A stretch of 64,000 bases of DNA from Flavisphingopyxis sp963800335 (GTDB lineage Bacteria > Pseudomonadota > Alphaproteobacteria > Sphingomonadales > Sphingomonadaceae). The stretch is from positions 186,001-250,000 of the forward strand of contig CAWDAN010000007.1 in the NCBI GenBank assembly GCA_963800335.1, read 5' to 3'. The notes under the pieces were generated by a model. That model was not told the DNA's origin and made no database searches. It saw only the letters and a program-made list of their open reading frames with translations. The first letter of the stretch is position 1; each line of letters begins with the position of its first letter. The position numbers and the translations under genes are program-made. Shown in pieces: positions 62,346 to 64,000 of the stretch.

Positions 62346-62541
62346 TGCCGGCAGAGGGTGTCCGGCGGATTCCCGCGACGGCCGACAGCCGCGTCTCGGT
62401 ATGTTCGGCGCCCGACACCTTACGATCGACCGGAGGATTGCTTGTCGTCATTGCTCAACGGGTTAGCGCGCGCCTTGCATCGCGACAATGGCTGAGCGCG
62501 GGCACGGGGACGAGCGGCGCGCGAGACGTGCGACAGCGGGC

Positions 62542-62570
62542 TTGACGCTAGGCGGCGTTGCGACCTATTG
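62542..62570 (+). promoter_or_regulatory. Candidate tRNA-His promoter
   Basis: TTGACG at 62542-62547 and CTATTG at 62565-62570 with a 17-base spacer, about 50 bases upstream of tRNA-His. The stretch 62346-62619 otherwise shows no gene. Confidence 0.4.
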
Positions 62571-62619
62571 GGGCCGCCCGCACCGAACGACGTCGCGTCG
62601 CTTTTTCGGACCGCGGTGT

Positions 62620-62697
62620 GGCGATCGTAGCTCAGTTGGTTAGAGCGCCGGTTTGTGGTACCGGAGGTCGGGGGTTCGAGACCCCTCGGTCGCCCCA
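62620..62697 (+). tRNA. tRNA-His (GTG)
   Basis: 78 bases counting an encoded G-1 and CCA. The acceptor stem GCGATCG pairs with CGGTCGC (one wobble), leaving G-1 opposite C73. The anticodon stem CCGGT/ACCGG holds the loop TTGTGGT (anticodon GTG), and the T-arm is CGGGGGTTCGAGACCCC. The extra G-1:C73 pair is the normal HisRS identity element. Confidence 0.95.
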
Positions 62698-62832
62698 TTT
62701 TCTAACGTGTTTGCAAGTATTTCGCGTCGCCCGTGCCGCGGGGGCTGACAGCGCGGCAAAACAATATTATTGCCCGGCAACGTAACATTGATCTTGAGCG
62801 CCGCGAGGCGGCGCCTGCCGGGACGATAGCTG

Positions 62833-63886
62833 ATGCCAGCACTATGGGACTTGCCCGATTTCGACGAGCACGAAGCGGTGCACGGTTTTTTCGACCGCGC
62901 GACCGGGCTGACCGGCGTTATCGCGATCCATTCGACGCATCTCGGCCCCGCAGCGGGCGGAGTGCGCTACTGGAAATATGCCGACAAGCAGCTTGGCGTG
63001 ATCGACGCGCTGCGCCTGTCGCGCGGGATGAGCTACAAGAACGCGATGGCCGGCCTGCCGATGGGCGGCGGCAAGGCGGTGATCCTGGCTGATGCGCGCA
63101 CCGAAAAAACGCCCGAATTTCTCGCCGCCTATGGCCGCGAAGTCGAATCGCTCGGCGGACGCTACGTCACTGCCGAGGATGTCGGCATGAGCGTTGCCGA
63201 CCTCGTCGAGGTCTCGCGCCATACGCGCTATGTCTCGGGACTGCCGGTCGATGCGAGCGGGGAAGCCGGTGGCGACCCGGGTCCGTTCACCGCGCTCGGC
63301 GTATATCTGGGCGTGCTCGCCGCGATCAAGCAGGGGCTCGGCCGCGACAGCGCCAAGGGCGTCCATATCGCGATCCAGGGCGTCGGCAGCGTCGGCGGAC
63401 ACCTCGCCCGGCGCCTCGCCGCCGACGGCGCGCGGCTGACACTCGCCGACATCCACGAGGACCGTTGCTCGGCATTCGCCAGGGAGCTTGGCGCCGACTG
63501 CGTTTCGACCGGCGAGATCCTCGAGCATCGAGGCCGACGTCATCAGTCCCAACGCGCTCGGCGCGGTGCTGACCGAGCACAGCATCGCCGAGATCAAGGC
63601 GCCCGTCGTCGCCGGCGGCGCGAACAACCAGCTCGCCACGCCAGCCGACGGCCAGCGGCTGTACGATCGCGGGATCGTCTTTGCGCCCGATTACGTCATC
63701 AATGCCGGCGGCATCATCAGCGTCGCGCTCGAATATCTCGGACGCGGGGATCGCGACGAAGTCGAGCGGCGGATCGGTGAAATTCCCGGCCGGCTGCGCG
63801 ATATCTGGGACGTGAGCAAGGCCGACGGAGCGCCCGCCGCCGACGTTGCCGACCGCATGGCGCAGGCGAAGATCGGGCGCGGCTAG
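62833..63886 (+). CDS. Leucine/Glu/Phe/Val dehydrogenase family protein, frameshifted
   Basis: Amino-acid dehydrogenase of the leucine dehydrogenase type, which deaminates a branched-chain amino acid with NAD. The N-terminal catalytic domain has Lys69 in GMSYKNAM and Lys81 in PMGGGKAVI, the two active-site lysines. The Rossmann domain has IAIQGVGSVGGHLARRL. The C-terminal part (IEADVISPNALG, GGANNQLA, DYVINAGGIISV) is in the next frame. Removing one G near 63525 gives EILDIEADVISPN and a 350-residue protein of the usual length. GGGACG lies shortly upstream. +1 insertion, likely a sequence error. Confidence 0.9.
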
Positions 63887-63943
63887 CTACGCCGCAACAT
63901 TGCTGGAAATGCGTCGACGACTCGCCTATTGCCCCGACCGAAC

Positions 63944-64000
63944 ATGCACATTTACGCAAATCCCCTGAAATTCCTGTCGATCGCGCGGCCGTTGACGCCG
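63944..64000 (+). CDS. ccmC: Start of CcmC-like heme exporter protein (cut by window end)
   Basis: Nineteen codons remain in frame: MHIYANPLKFLSIARPLTP. This closely resembles the start of CcmC (M-H..ANP..FL.IAR..TP), the membrane protein that hands heme to CcmE in cytochrome c maturation. With so little sequence the call rests on that opening alone. Confidence 0.55.
   Translation, partial: MHIYANPLKFLSIARPLTP

Noticed and set aside
1..64000. CRISPR arrays, rRNA operons, insertion sequences, riboswitches
   Set aside because: No regularly spaced repeats, no rRNA sequence, no transposase and no recognisable riboswitch were seen.

Overview
The window looks like the chromosome of a GC-rich alphaproteobacterium of the order Sphingomonadales. 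This rests on gene content and order: chvI-chvG-hprK-rapZ-manX-ptsH beside pckA, an hdaA-ppk1-ppx cluster next to purM-purN, and CckA near recA, together with sphingomonad-like protein sequences. There is no rRNA, CRISPR array, insertion sequence or complete prophage. Almost all of the DNA is core genome.

Layout. (1) 1-7 kb: a minus-strand operon carries the envelope two-component system ChvI/ChvG, HPr kinase, RapZ, a mannose-type EIIA, HPr and an RNA methyltransferase. It is divergent from pckA, so a regulatory PTS sits beside gluconeogenesis. (2) 7-14.9 kb: DUF3597 protein, the NfeD/stomatin pair, a CitE-like lyase, an M28 peptidase, guaB, an RsmB-type rRNA methyltransferase and a small TPR protein. 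(3) 14.9-20.5 kb: minus-strand lptD-surA-pdxA-ksgA (outer-membrane biogenesis, pyridoxal synthesis, rRNA modification). (4) 20.5-34.9 kb: pepA, ndk, a PurN-MmcQ fusion and purM, the DUF2066-hdaA-ppk1-ppx operon, an I78 lipoprotein with rnd, aspS and a PPK2. (5) 34.9-45.5 kb: slt, dapA-smpB-DUF2062, an M13 peptidase, cckA with a lone receiver, and recA under an SOS box. (6) 45.5-51 kb: GST, Tat-exported M24 peptidase, lipid-kinase-like protein and alaS. (7) 51-53 kb, the most accessory-looking part: a HigBA module, a GTA-type holin, a GH108 endolysin and tRNA-Pro. (8) 53-64 kb: yajC-secD-secF, Mth938-like protein, glycosyltransferase, an XRE regulator divergent from a DUF6456 protein, Uup, SIMPL protein, 2OG oxygenase, tRNA-His, leucine dehydrogenase and the first codons of a CcmC-like protein.

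Two observations stand out. First, an isolated holin/endolysin pair, a DUF6456 protein and a divergent XRE regulator look like dispersed lysis and control parts of a gene transfer agent. The endolysin and DUF6456 promoters share a sequence motif. Second, eight genes, including the essential lptD and cckA, are interrupted by ten single-base frameshifts. All ten are +1 insertions that restore the family sequence when one base is removed, so they are most likely assembly errors and I annotate the genes as whole.
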